Source: Gemmatimonadaceae bacterium
Lineage (GTDB): Bacteria; Gemmatimonadota; Gemmatimonadetes; Gemmatimonadales; Gemmatimonadaceae
NCBI GenBank assembly: GCA_025928185.1
Contig: JAICKA010000001.1
Span: 124,001-188,000, forward strand
Direction: 5' to 3'
Length of the DNA stretch: 64,000 nucleotides
The notes beneath the pieces are model-generated. The model did no database searches. It saw only the letters and a list, made by a program, of their open reading frames with translations, and had not been told where the DNA came from. This document shows, piece after piece, positions 33,402 to 40,983 of the stretch. How positions within the stretch are numbered: position 1 is the stretch's first letter; each line of letters opens with the position of its first letter. The position numbers and the translations under genes were made by a program.

Positions 33402-34730
33402 ATGCCCACCGAACGCGAACCGGGACCGAGGGACGCCGTCGCACCGCGCGCCCGCGGGCCGGGTCGCAGACGGCCGGACTGGCTGACTCGCGACATTGCC
33501 CTGCTACTCGGCGGTCGCGGGTTACGGAGCCTGTCGCAAGGCTTTCTGTCCGTGATCGTGCCGATCTACCTCGCACGATCCGGTTACACCGCCACGCGCG
33601 TCGGTATCGTGTTCACCGCCGGCGCCATCGGCAGCATTCTCCTGACGGCGTCCGTTGGACTGTTCGCCGATCGCATCGGTCGCAAGCCGCTGCTTATCGC
33701 GCTCGGATTGCTGAGCGGCACGGCGGCGCTCACATTCGCGCTCACCGCACGATTTGCAATTCTCCTCATCGCGGCGGCGATCGGTACGATCGGACGCGGC
33801 GGAGGCGCGGGGTCGAGCGGCGCGTACGGACCGTTCTACCCGGCGGAGCAACCCCTCATCACCGAACAGGTGCAGGACCGGCATCGCACGCACGTGTTCG
33901 GACTGGTGGCCGTGGTCGGCGTGCTCGCCGGCGCGCTCGGCTCACTCATCGCCGCAGTGCCGACGCTGTTGCAGCGATGGTTCGGCGTGTCGATCGTCGC
34001 CGGCGACCGTGCGCTGTTCCTCTGCGCGGCCGTGCTGGGAGTGGCGACGGCGGCGATCATCGTGCCGGTTCATGAAACTCCAATATCGCCGCGCACGCCG
34101 GGCCAGCGGCTCCATCCGGCGACGCGCCACGTGCTCTGGCGTTTTCTCATCACCAACGCGACCAACGGACTCGCCGTCGGCATGCTCGGGCCGGTTCTCG
34201 TGTACTGGTTTCACGTGCGCTTCGGCGCCAGCGCCGCGCAGCTCGGCACCCTGTACTTTCTCGCCAACGTGCTCGCCGCGCCGTCAAATCTGGCCGCGGG
34301 TCGCGTGGCGCGACGATTCGGCACCGTCCGCGCGGTCGTCGCGCTGCGGTTCATCGCGGTCTCACTCATGGCGGCGATGGCGCTGATGCCGACGTTCATT
34401 CTCGCCGGAGGACTCTTTCTCGTCCGCACGATGGTGAACACGATGGCCAATCCGATGCGGCAGTCCTTCTTGATGGGCATCGTCGCGCCAGCGGACCGCA
34501 GCACCGCTGCCGGCTTTTCGAACCTGCCGCTGCAGGTGCTGTCGAGCGCCGGTCCAACGATCGCCGGCCAGCTCATGGAGAGCGTGTGGGTGAGTCTGCC
34601 GCTCGAGATCGCGGCGGCGCTCCAGGCCGTGAACGCGACGCTCTATCACGTGTTCTTCCATCGCATGCGGCTGCCCGAGGAGCGTGTGGTCGTCGAGACC
34701 GAGTCGGAGTCGGAGTCGGGCGAGGAGTGA
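33402..34730 (+). CDS. MFS transporter
   Basis: A 442-residue, 12-helix transporter with a basic cytoplasmic N-terminus. The loop after helix 2 reads GLFADRIGRKPLLI, the MFS signature G-x3-D-R-x-G-R-K. A glycine-rich helix (TIGRGGGAGSSGAYGP) and a central loop follow. The C-terminus is a short acidic tail (ETESESESGEE). Substrate unknown; drug or metabolite export is a guess. It stands alone, 192 bases after the kinase start on the other strand. Confidence 0.88.
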   Translation: MPTEREPGPRDAVAPRARGPGRRRPDWLTRDIALLLGGRGLRSLSQGFLSVIVPIYLARSGYTATRVGIVFTAGAIGSILLTASVGLFADRIGRKPLLIALGLLSGTAALTFALTARFAILLIAAAIGTIGRGGGAGSSGAYGPFYPAEQPLITEQVQDRHRTHVFGLVAVVGVLAGALGSLIAAVPTLLQRWFGVSIVAGDRALFLCAAVLGVATAAIIVPVHETPISPRTPGQRLHPATRHVLWRFLITNATNGLAVGMLGPVLVYWFHVRFGASAAQLGTLYFLANVLAAPSNLAAGRVARRFGTVRAVVALRFIAVSLMAAMALMPTFILAGGLFLVRTMVNTMANPMRQSFLMGIVAPADRSTAAGFSNLPLQVLSSAGPTIAGQLMESVWVSLPLEIAAALQAVNATLYHVFFHRMRLPEERVVVETESESESGEE

Positions 34731-34838
34731 ATCGGCTGGCCGCCCTCTGCGCGCGTCGCGCCGCCTCGAATCCGAGGCTTTCAACCCTTCGAGCAATCGA
34801 TCTGTCTATTCGACGGACCTTCGCCTGGAGATCGCCCC

Positions 34839-35684
34839 ATGTCGCGCATACGCCGGCCCGTCTCGTTCGCCGTTCCATTCCTGATGCTGGTCGCGGCCGC
34901 AACCGCCGGCGCACAGCGTCCCACGTCGTCCGTTCCCGCGCAAGGCAAGGCGCGCCAATTCATGGATGACTGCAGCCATCGCTGGGGCGGTGACGACGAG
35001 CACTTTTGCGAGGTGCGCGACTACACGCTGCCCGCCACGCACTCGCTCGATATCGATGCGGGCCAGAATGGGAGCGTGACGGTGCATGGCCGCGACGGCA
35101 ACGACATTCTGGTCGTGGCCATGATCGACGCACACGCCAACGACTCCGCCGAAGCGCAGCGCCTGGCGAAGGGCGCGCAGGTGCACACGGACGGCGGCCG
35201 CGTTCGCGCCGATCTCCCGGACGACATGCGCCGCCACGAGTCGGTCGCCGTGAGCTACGAGGTGTGGCTGCCGCGGGGCACCGATCTGGATCTCGAGGCG
35301 GAGAATGGTGGCATCGCCGTCGACAATGTGAGCTCGCACATCCGAATGGAGACCACGAACGGCAGCGTTCGACTGCGCGACGTCGGTGGCGACGTGCACG
35401 GCGGCACGACGAACGGCAGCGTCGGCGTGGAGCTGAGCGGCGATCGATGGAACGGCGAGGGTCTCGACCTGCGCACGACGAACGGCAGCGTGAGGCTGAC
35501 GCTGCCGACGAACTATTCGGCCCACCTCACGACGGGCACGGTGAACGGCGGCATGAACATCGATTTCCCGATCACAGTGCAAGGCCGAATCAGCCGCGAG
35601 ATCAGCGCGGACATCGGAAAAGGCGGTGCGCCGATTCGCGTCGTCACGACCAACGGCGGCGTGAGCATCCGCAGGCAGCCATAG
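34839..35684 (+). CDS. Secreted DUF4097-type beta-helix protein
   Basis: A 281-residue exported protein with a signal peptide (cleavage after TAGAQ). From about residue 75 it has repeated beta rungs; the segment TTNGSVRL or a near variant occurs four times (ETTNGSVRL, GTTNGSVGV, RTTNGSVRL, VTTNGGVSI), as in DUF4097 putative adhesin/auto-transporter-like proteins. The sequence before contains DDCSHRWGGDDEHFCEVRDY, common at the N-terminus of the Gemmatimonadota/Acidobacteriota type. Function unknown; often near ECF sigma or anti-sigma genes, which are absent here. Confidence 0.85.
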   Translation: MSRIRRPVSFAVPFLMLVAAATAGAQRPTSSVPAQGKARQFMDDCSHRWGGDDEHFCEVRDYTLPATHSLDIDAGQNGSVTVHGRDGNDILVVAMIDAHANDSAEAQRLAKGAQVHTDGGRVRADLPDDMRRHESVAVSYEVWLPRGTDLDLEAENGGIAVDNVSSHIRMETTNGSVRLRDVGGDVHGGTTNGSVGVELSGDRWNGEGLDLRTTNGSVRLTLPTNYSAHLTTGTVNGGMNIDFPITVQGRISREISADIGKGGAPIRVVTTNGGVSIRRQP

Positions 35685-35719
35685 ACTGCCTGCGGATGTC
35701 CGTCTCACTATCTGCCGTC

Positions 35720-36472
35720 TTACTGCGCCACGCCTGTGCCGAGCGCTTCGTCAAATAATTCGAACAGCGTCTCCCAGTGCTTCGCCGCCGCGACCGGATC
35801 GTGCACCGGCGTGTCGGTTGGCACCCATCCGTGGCGCGCGGCGTACATCTCGAGCGTGTAGTCGACGCCGGCATCGTCGAGCGCCTTGCTCAGTCGATCC
35901 TGCGCGTTTTGATCGAACCCGGCATCTTCCATGGCGCCGCCGATGTACATCTTCGCCCGAATCCGCGGCGCGAGCAGGTGTGGGCTGTCCGGTGCGTCCG
36001 TCGCCACGCCGCCCGCGTGATACAGGGCAGCGGCCGCGATGCGATCGCCGAAGTTGCCCGCCACGTACAGCGCGAGCCGTCCGCCCATGCAGTAGCCGAC
36101 GATGCCGATCTTGTCGTGCATGACGTCCGGCTGCGCGTCCAGATACTCGAGGAATGCCTGCGTGTCGCGCACGACGTTCCCCGGACTCGCCGACGGCATC
36201 ACGCGCTTCATCATGTCTTCGCGCACCGCGGGATCGCTGAAGAGCTTGAGGCCGTTCGACACGTCGAACTCGACGCGATAAAACAAATCGGGAAGCAGCA
36301 CGAAGTAGCCCGCGTTCGCGATCCGCTCGGCGATCTCCATCATCGCCGGCCGCCAGCCGATCGCGTCCATGTAGACGATCACGCCGGGCCACGGACCCGC
36401 ACCGTCGGGATGATAGACGTGCGTGGGACAGCGGCCGTCCGGCGTCTTCAGCTGAATTTCCTGATGCTGCAT
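35720..36472 (-). CDS. Dienelactone hydrolase-family protein
   Basis: The 250-residue alpha/beta hydrolase has the nucleophile elbow GYCMGGRL (Cys as in dienelactone hydrolase), an acid near residue 190 (MEDAGFDQNAQ) and the final histidine in ARHGWVP. It would hydrolyse a dienelactone or similar ester. The ATG at 36472 is chosen for the GGAGGG site upstream; another ATG four codons earlier lacks spacing. It lies 27 bases after the DHA2 efflux gene and may be the third gene of the TetR operon, in which case its substrate could be related to the exported compound. Confidence 0.9.
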   Translation of the reverse strand: MQHQEIQLKTPDGRCPTHVYHPDGAGPWPGVIVYMDAIGWRPAMMEIAERIANAGYFVLLPDLFYRVEFDVSNGLKLFSDPAVREDMMKRVMPSASPGNVVRDTQAFLEYLDAQPDVMHDKIGIVGYCMGGRLALYVAGNFGDRIAAAALYHAGGVATDAPDSPHLLAPRIRAKMYIGGAMEDAGFDQNAQDRLSKALDDAGVDYTLEMYAARHGWVPTDTPVHDPVAAAKHWETLFELFDEALGTGVAQ

Positions 36473-36499
36473 CCAACCCTCCACGTGCTGAGGTGAGGA

Positions 36500-38062
36500 C
36501 TAATCGATCGCGATCTCCATGTCGGCGCTCGGCGTGCCCCGGCGCAGCAGGAACACGAGCGGGAAGCCGATGAAGAACAGCGATGCAACGAACACGAACA
36601 CATGATTGTACGCGAGCACGGCCGCCTGCTTGCCGATCAGCCCATCGATGATGCGCATCGCCTGCTCCTTGGCGGTGAACGCGTCGGCGCCCTTGGCCAT
36701 CATGCCGCCGGTGATCTGCTGGAGCAACTGCCGCGCGTGACCCGATGCGCCCGCGTCCTCCGAGAGAATGGCGTGGTAGCGCACGGTACTCGACACGAGC
36801 ATCGTCGCGGAAATGGCGATGCCGACGCTGCCCATCACCTGGCGCACGACGTTGTACAGACCGGTGGCCGCCGTCATGCGCGGCTTGGAGATCGTCGACA
36901 ACGCCGCCGTGCTCAACGAGACGAAGATCAGGCTGAAGCCCACACCCTGCCAGAGCTGTGGCCAGAACAGATCCCAGAAGCCGACGACGGTGGTGAGCGT
37001 CGACATCGTGTAGAAGCCATAGCCGGCGACGATCAGGCCGCCGCCGACCATCATGCGCGGCCCGAGTCGGTTGTAGAATCGGCCGGCGATCGGCATCAGC
37101 ACGCCCATCGCAATGCTGCGCGGCAGCATCGTGATGCCCGATTGCATGGCGTTGAAGCCAAGCAGGTTCTGCAGGAAGACTGGCAGGAGAAACAGGCTGC
37201 CGTTGAGCGCCAGCCCAAGCACGCCGCCGAGCGCGGTGGCCGAGCTGAACGACATGTTCTTGAGAATTCTCAGATTGACCGCCGGCTTCTCGGCCCTGAG
37301 CTCGCGCCAGATGAAAAGGAGCAGCCCGACGGCCGCGATCACCGCCAGCTTCATGACGTAGGTCGACTGGAACCAGTCGTTCTTCTGCCCGTCCTCGAGC
37401 ATGAGTTGCAGCGCGCCAAGCCCGACGACGAGCAAACCCAGCCCGGGCCAGTCGATGTAGCCTTTCTCGCGGACGAGGTAGTGCGGATCCTCGATGAACC
37501 GCTGCACGAGCATCAGGTTCAGCATGCCAATCGGCACGTTGATGAAGAAGATCCACGGCCACGAATACTGATCGGTGATCCAGCCGCCGAGCGTCGGGCC
37601 GAACGCCGGCGCGAGCACCGCGCCGAGTCCATAGAGGCCCATCGCGATGCCCTGCTCTTCCGCCGGAAAGCTCTCGCGCAGAATCGCCTGGGAGACGGTG
37701 AGCAGCACGCCGCCGCCAAAGCCCTGAATGACGCGGAAGATGACCATCGTGCCGAGACTGCCGGACAGTCCGCACGCCATCGAGGCGCCGGTGAACAGCA
37801 CGACGCTCGTCATGTAGAAGCGCTTGCGACCGAATCGCGCCGAGAGCAGACCGGTGATCGGCATGACGATCACCTGCGCGAGGATGTACGACGTCACGAC
37901 CCACGTGATCTCTTCGATCGTGACGCCGAGCGTGCCGGACATGTCCGGCAGCGCGACGTTGACGATGCTCGAGTCGAGCACGGCCATGATCGTGCCGGTG
38001 AGCACGGTACAGGCGATGATCCACTTGTGATTGGCGCCGTGCTGCGCGGTGGGCGCGGTCAT
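36500..38062 (-). CDS. DHA2-family (EmrB/QacA) drug efflux transporter
   Basis: The 520-residue protein has 14 predicted helices. Motif D1 LDSSIVNVALPDM in helix 1, the loop GLLSARFGRKRFYM after helix 2, and motif C-like GAVLAPAFGPTLGGWI in helix 5 identify the proton-driven DHA2 family. Its ATG overlaps the TetR stop (ATGA), so it is under control of that repressor. There is no adjacent membrane-fusion gene of the EmrA type, so it may act alone or with a distant partner. The substrate is unknown. Confidence 0.94.
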   Translation of the reverse strand: MTAPTAQHGANHKWIIACTVLTGTIMAVLDSSIVNVALPDMSGTLGVTIEEITWVVTSYILAQVIVMPITGLLSARFGRKRFYMTSVVLFTGASMACGLSGSLGTMVIFRVIQGFGGGVLLTVSQAILRESFPAEEQGIAMGLYGLGAVLAPAFGPTLGGWITDQYSWPWIFFINVPIGMLNLMLVQRFIEDPHYLVREKGYIDWPGLGLLVVGLGALQLMLEDGQKNDWFQSTYVMKLAVIAAVGLLLFIWRELRAEKPAVNLRILKNMSFSSATALGGVLGLALNGSLFLLPVFLQNLLGFNAMQSGITMLPRSIAMGVLMPIAGRFYNRLGPRMMVGGGLIVAGYGFYTMSTLTTVVGFWDLFWPQLWQGVGFSLIFVSLSTAALSTISKPRMTAATGLYNVVRQVMGSVGIAISATMLVSSTVRYHAILSEDAGASGHARQLLQQITGGMMAKGADAFTAKEQAMRIIDGLIGKQAAVLAYNHVFVFVASLFFIGFPLVFLLRRGTPSADMEIAID

Positions 38063-38700
38063 GTCGAAGCAGCCGGTTGCAATCCGGCGAGACACAGATC
38101 GATCGCCGACTGGATCAGCCGGCGATGGCCGATGCGGATGCCGGGAACGTCGCCGGCGTGGTACTGCCAGACGAGCTGCGTGACGAGGCCGGACACGAGC
38201 AGGCGCGCCGCGACTTCGCTGTCCGCATCGGCGCGGAACTCACCGGACTTCTTTCCGTCCTCGATGATTGCGGCAATGAGACGCCACGCTTTCATCGGAC
38301 CGGTCGCGAGCCATTCGCGGTAGACCTCGGGCACGGCGTGCGCCAGGCCATTGAGGAGCAGCAGGACGTCGCGCCGTGCGTCGTCGTTGCCGCTGAACGC
38401 GCTCTCGACCATGCGGCGCAGACGCGCGGACGCCGGTCCGCGCTCGCCGCGCATCGCCTCCTCCATGCGACCGAACGCCCGCGCCTGATAGTGTTGAATG
38501 GCGCGCAGCAGCAGCTCTTCCTTGTTCTCGAAATAGTGATAGAGCGCGCCCTTCGTCACGCCGGCCTCGGCCGCGACTTCCTCGAGCCGAGTGTTCCGGT
38601 ACCCCCGCGTGGCGAACACACGCAACGCGGCGTCGAGCAACTCCTGCGGCCGAGCCTCGGGCCGCCGCTCCCATTTCAGTGTGCGTTTGGTGGAGCTCAT
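38059..38700 (-). CDS. TetR-family repressor
   Basis: A 213-residue regulator with the N-terminal helix-turn-helix (AALRVFATRGYRNTRLEEVAAEAGVTKGALYHYFENKEELL) and a ligand-binding C-terminal part (TetR_C-like, ~80-205). It is the first gene of the efflux operon and overlaps the transporter start. A strong 26-bp dyad lies 10 bases before its ATG, so it almost surely represses its own operon until the exported compound binds. Confidence 0.95.
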   Translation of the reverse strand: MSSTKRTLKWERRPEARPQELLDAALRVFATRGYRNTRLEEVAAEAGVTKGALYHYFENKEELLLRAIQHYQARAFGRMEEAMRGERGPASARLRRMVESAFSGNDDARRDVLLLLNGLAHAVPEVYREWLATGPMKAWRLIAAIIEDGKKSGEFRADADSEVAARLLVSGLVTQLVWQYHAGDVPGIRIGHRRLIQSAIDLCLAGLQPAAST

Positions 38701-38709
38701 TGTCGGACG

Positions 38710-38735
38710 AGTAACATACTGGCGAGTATATTACT
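38710..38735. promoter_or_regulatory. TetR operator: AGTAACATACT-GGCG-AGTATATTACT
   Basis: Two 11-bp arms, AGTAACATACT (38710-38720) and AGTATATTACT (38725-38735), are inverted repeats with one mismatch around GGCG. The A/T-rich dyad stands out from the high-GC surroundings and starts 10 bases before the TetR ATG, where it could overlap the promoter. Confidence 0.75.
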
Positions 38736-38765
38736 GACGGCCGACGCGCGAGGCAAGTTGTTGGT

Positions 38766-39347
38766 CGGGTCATCCATGGTCCGTCGAGGTCGTCGCGCGG
38801 GGTGAGTGGCGTGCGCCGAATCGGGTTGGACTGAGTGCGGGACGCGGATTTGGCGGAAACCGGCGGACGAGGCGCGAATTCGGCCCCGGCGGCGCGAGAG
38901 ACCATCGCACCATAGAGACGGCAAATCCGGCTACACCGGCGACCTCGCAGCGAGAGGAAAGGGGCTGCGGAGCACTGCGGAGCACGGCGGAGCACTGCGG
39001 AGAGGCGCGGAGGGGCGTTGCTGGAGTGTTGATGAATGAAGCCCGCTCAGTCGTTCTCCGCGGTTCTCCGCGGTTCTCCGCGGCTTCGCGACGCTCTGCA
39101 TTGAAATGATGCGGGTCCAGCCGCAACAGGTGGAACACCGATGACACGGAAAGGACGAATTGAACGAATAGAAAAACCAAATGCTCTTTTGAGGTGTGGC
39201 GCGACGGACTCGGCGCGCCAGTAGCCGCCAGTCCTTGCCTCGTCCGCCAGTTTCCGCAAAATCCGCGTCCACCAATTCAGTCCAACCCGATTCGGCGCAC
39301 CACACTCGACCCGCGCGACCGCCACGGACTACGAACTACGGACCACC
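38766..39347. repeat. Giant imperfect palindromic element (~580 bp) with heptamer ends
   Basis: The outer arms pair ~38766-38890 with ~39225-39345: the left arm contains GTGCGCCGAATCGGGTTGG and GGCGGACGAGGC, and the right arm contains their complements (39283-39302 region and CGTCCGCC at 39241). The left end has CCATGGTCCGTCGAGG, the right end CCACGGACTACGAACTACGG (7-base period). Inside, GCGGAG-C-ACT units (38969-39010) face CTCCGCGGTT units (39055-39085). The right inner part (39052-39230) is repeated at 45742-45906. Open frames within it encode Arg/Ala-rich repeats and look non-genic. Confidence 0.8.
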
Positions 39348-39857
39348 TCACGCCGTCGCTGCTGCCCCAGCCGTCTTGCGACGCATCGCGAGATTCCCCA
39401 ACCCGAGCAGCACCGCGATTCCGATCACGATCCACGTCGCGCCGTCGCCCCAGTGCGGCGCGGTGCCGAGTGCGGCATCCAGCGACCACGCGCCAAAGCC
39501 CTCGAACGCGAACAGCAGTGCGGCCGCGATGTTCGTCAGCGGCAGCTCGTAGCCGTTGGCGGTGTTGAAGAATCCATTCGGCCAGTGCACCGAGCCGATC
39601 GCCACGATCATCACGACGATCAATAGTGCCGGGCCGATCGGGCCGAAGAGGCCGAGTGCGATCAGCAGTCCGCCGAGGAGCTCGCCGCAGCCGGCGAGAA
39701 ACGCGAAGACGTGGCCGGGCCGATAGCCGAGCGTCTCCATGTATCCGCCCGTGCCGCGAACGCCGTAGCCGCCGAACCAGCCGAACAACTTCTGCGCACC
39801 GTGCGCCGCAACTCCCAGCCCGACGATCAACCGTGCGATTAACAGTGCAATGGCCAT
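39348..39857 (-). CDS. DoxX-family membrane protein
   Basis: The 169-residue, four-helix protein has the DoxX pattern: IARLIVGLGVAAHGAQKLFGWFGGYG in helix 1, GCGELLGGLLIALG in helix 2, IVAIGSVHWPNGFFNTANGYELPL and a C-terminal helix. DoxX proteins are linked to redox balance or quinol-related functions, without a settled role. The stop codon lies directly at the end of the 580-bp palindromic element. It may be transcribed with the two small membrane proteins upstream (36-base gap). Confidence 0.92.
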   Translation of the reverse strand: MAIALLIARLIVGLGVAAHGAQKLFGWFGGYGVRGTGGYMETLGYRPGHVFAFLAGCGELLGGLLIALGLFGPIGPALLIVVMIVAIGSVHWPNGFFNTANGYELPLTNIAAALLFAFEGFGAWSLDAALGTAPHWGDGATWIVIGIAVLLGLGNLAMRRKTAGAAATA

Positions 39858-39893
39858 GGTTCGCGCTCCGTTGCAGGTGGAAATTTTCCGGCG

Positions 39894-40277
39894 CTACGCG
39901 TACCTCGCTACAGTGAACGCGATCAGCACCGGCACATGCACAGCATAGACGACGATCGACAGCGTCAACACCACGAGCGGGCCGCCGCTCAATCCATCGC
40001 GCAGAAACGCGTACTCGATCAATCCCGCCGTGATCACGTACGCGAGCAGCGCCCACTTGCCGACCAGGAAGAAGGTGCCCCACGCGAAGTCACGCACTCG
40101 GGCGAGCAGCACGAGATTGATCGCGAGCACCAGCGCGGATGCAATCAGCAGCACCACCGCCGGCGCGAGCGGCACCTGTCGCGGCAGATGCGCGGCGAGA
40201 TAGATGCCGCCAGCGAGAATCAACGCCAGCGACGCCATGCCCAGCGCGGTGACCGGCGGAAGCGCACGCTCGCTCAT
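39894..40277 (-). CDS. Four-helix membrane protein, unknown
   Basis: The 127-residue product has four hydrophobic helices (~12-28, 38-58, 65-87, 98-120) with few polar residues. I do not recognise a family. The start overlaps the stop of the next gene upstream (ATGA), so the two membrane proteins are likely made together and may form a complex. Confidence 0.65.
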   Translation of the reverse strand: MSERALPPVTALGMASLALILAGGIYLAAHLPRQVPLAPAVVLLIASALVLAINLVLLARVRDFAWGTFFLVGKWALLAYVITAGLIEYAFLRDGLSGGPLVVLTLSIVVYAVHVPVLIAFTVARYA

Positions 40278-40891
40278 CCGACACGAATCCGCGTCATGAT
40301 CACCAGGATCCCGAGCTGCAGCGCGCCGGTGAAGCCGGCCGCGTAGATGAAGCGCTTCATCAATTTCTGAATGATCGCCGGGTTCGGATGCGGTTTCTTC
40401 AGCTCGAACAGCACGGCGATGTTCGCCGGCGACAGCAAGCCGAGCGCGATCACGGCCATGCACGCCACGACGATGTAGCTCGCGACGATCCAGCCGTGAT
40501 GGAAGTACGCGCTGTCGACCGTACCCATCACCGTGCCGAGCTGCCAGCCCGCGGCGAGCGTCACCGTCACCAGCGTCGGCATGAGCAGCACGGTCTTCGG
40601 CATCAGATTCATCGTCAGCTCGATGCGCGCCGGCACGGGCAGGCGCCGCATGATCGGACCAATGATGAAGCCGAGAAAGAGATCGACGATCGTCCACGCG
40701 GCGCCGAACGCCACATGAAGAAACATGAGCGGCCACAGCCTGTTGGCGGCGATCGCCCAGACGAGCAGCGCGAACACGATGGCAACCGCGGGCAGCGCGC
40801 GCGTCGGAACGATCTGCAAGTCCGCGCGGCCCGTCGGTCCCGGGCGGCCACTCTCGCCACTGCGCAACGGCTCGGCGACGACGTCAGTCAT
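40274..40891 (-). CDS. Membrane protein, CopD/DUF2269-like
   Basis: A 205-residue protein with about five helices. PLMFLHVAFGAAWTIVDLF resembles the heme-coordinating His helix of CopD/DUF2269-type proteins, and SAYFHHGWIVASYIV has a His pair in a later helix, so a bis-His haem or copper site is possible. It is coupled to the smaller membrane protein downstream. The assignment is tentative. Confidence 0.55.
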   Translation of the reverse strand: MTDVVAEPLRSGESGRPGPTGRADLQIVPTRALPAVAIVFALLVWAIAANRLWPLMFLHVAFGAAWTIVDLFLGFIIGPIMRRLPVPARIELTMNLMPKTVLLMPTLVTVTLAAGWQLGTVMGTVDSAYFHHGWIVASYIVVACMAVIALGLLSPANIAVLFELKKPHPNPAIIQKLMKRFIYAAGFTGALQLGILVIMTRIRVG

Positions 40892-40931
40892 GTCGCAACT
40901 CTATGAAGACCCAGAGGTCCCGTCAACACGA

Positions 40932-40963
40932 AGGCCGGCCGTCCCATGCGGGACGGCCGGCCT
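40932..40963 (-). terminator. Perfect 14-bp stem with ATGC loop
   Basis: AGGCCGGCCGTCCC (40932-40945) and its exact complement (40950-40963) with a 4-base loop lie 21 bases past the stop of the LVIVD gene. A short T-containing stretch follows on the minus strand. It also insulates the next minus-strand gene. Best read as a Rho-independent terminator. Confidence 0.85.
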
Positions 40964-40983
40964 GTCGTACGAGCCAGACGGTG

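Noticed and set aside
35751-38323. Very long frames of 757 and 573 codons overlapping the DHA2 and hydrolase genes
   Set aside because: Both are shadows: composition is dominated by Arg, Gly, His and Asp, and the true frames show MFS, hydrolase and TetR motifs.
38806-39325. Several 60-125-codon frames inside the 580-bp palindrome
   Set aside because: Their peptides mirror each other across the inverted repeat and contain RRTAEN-type repeats; they follow from the repeat structure, not from selection on protein.
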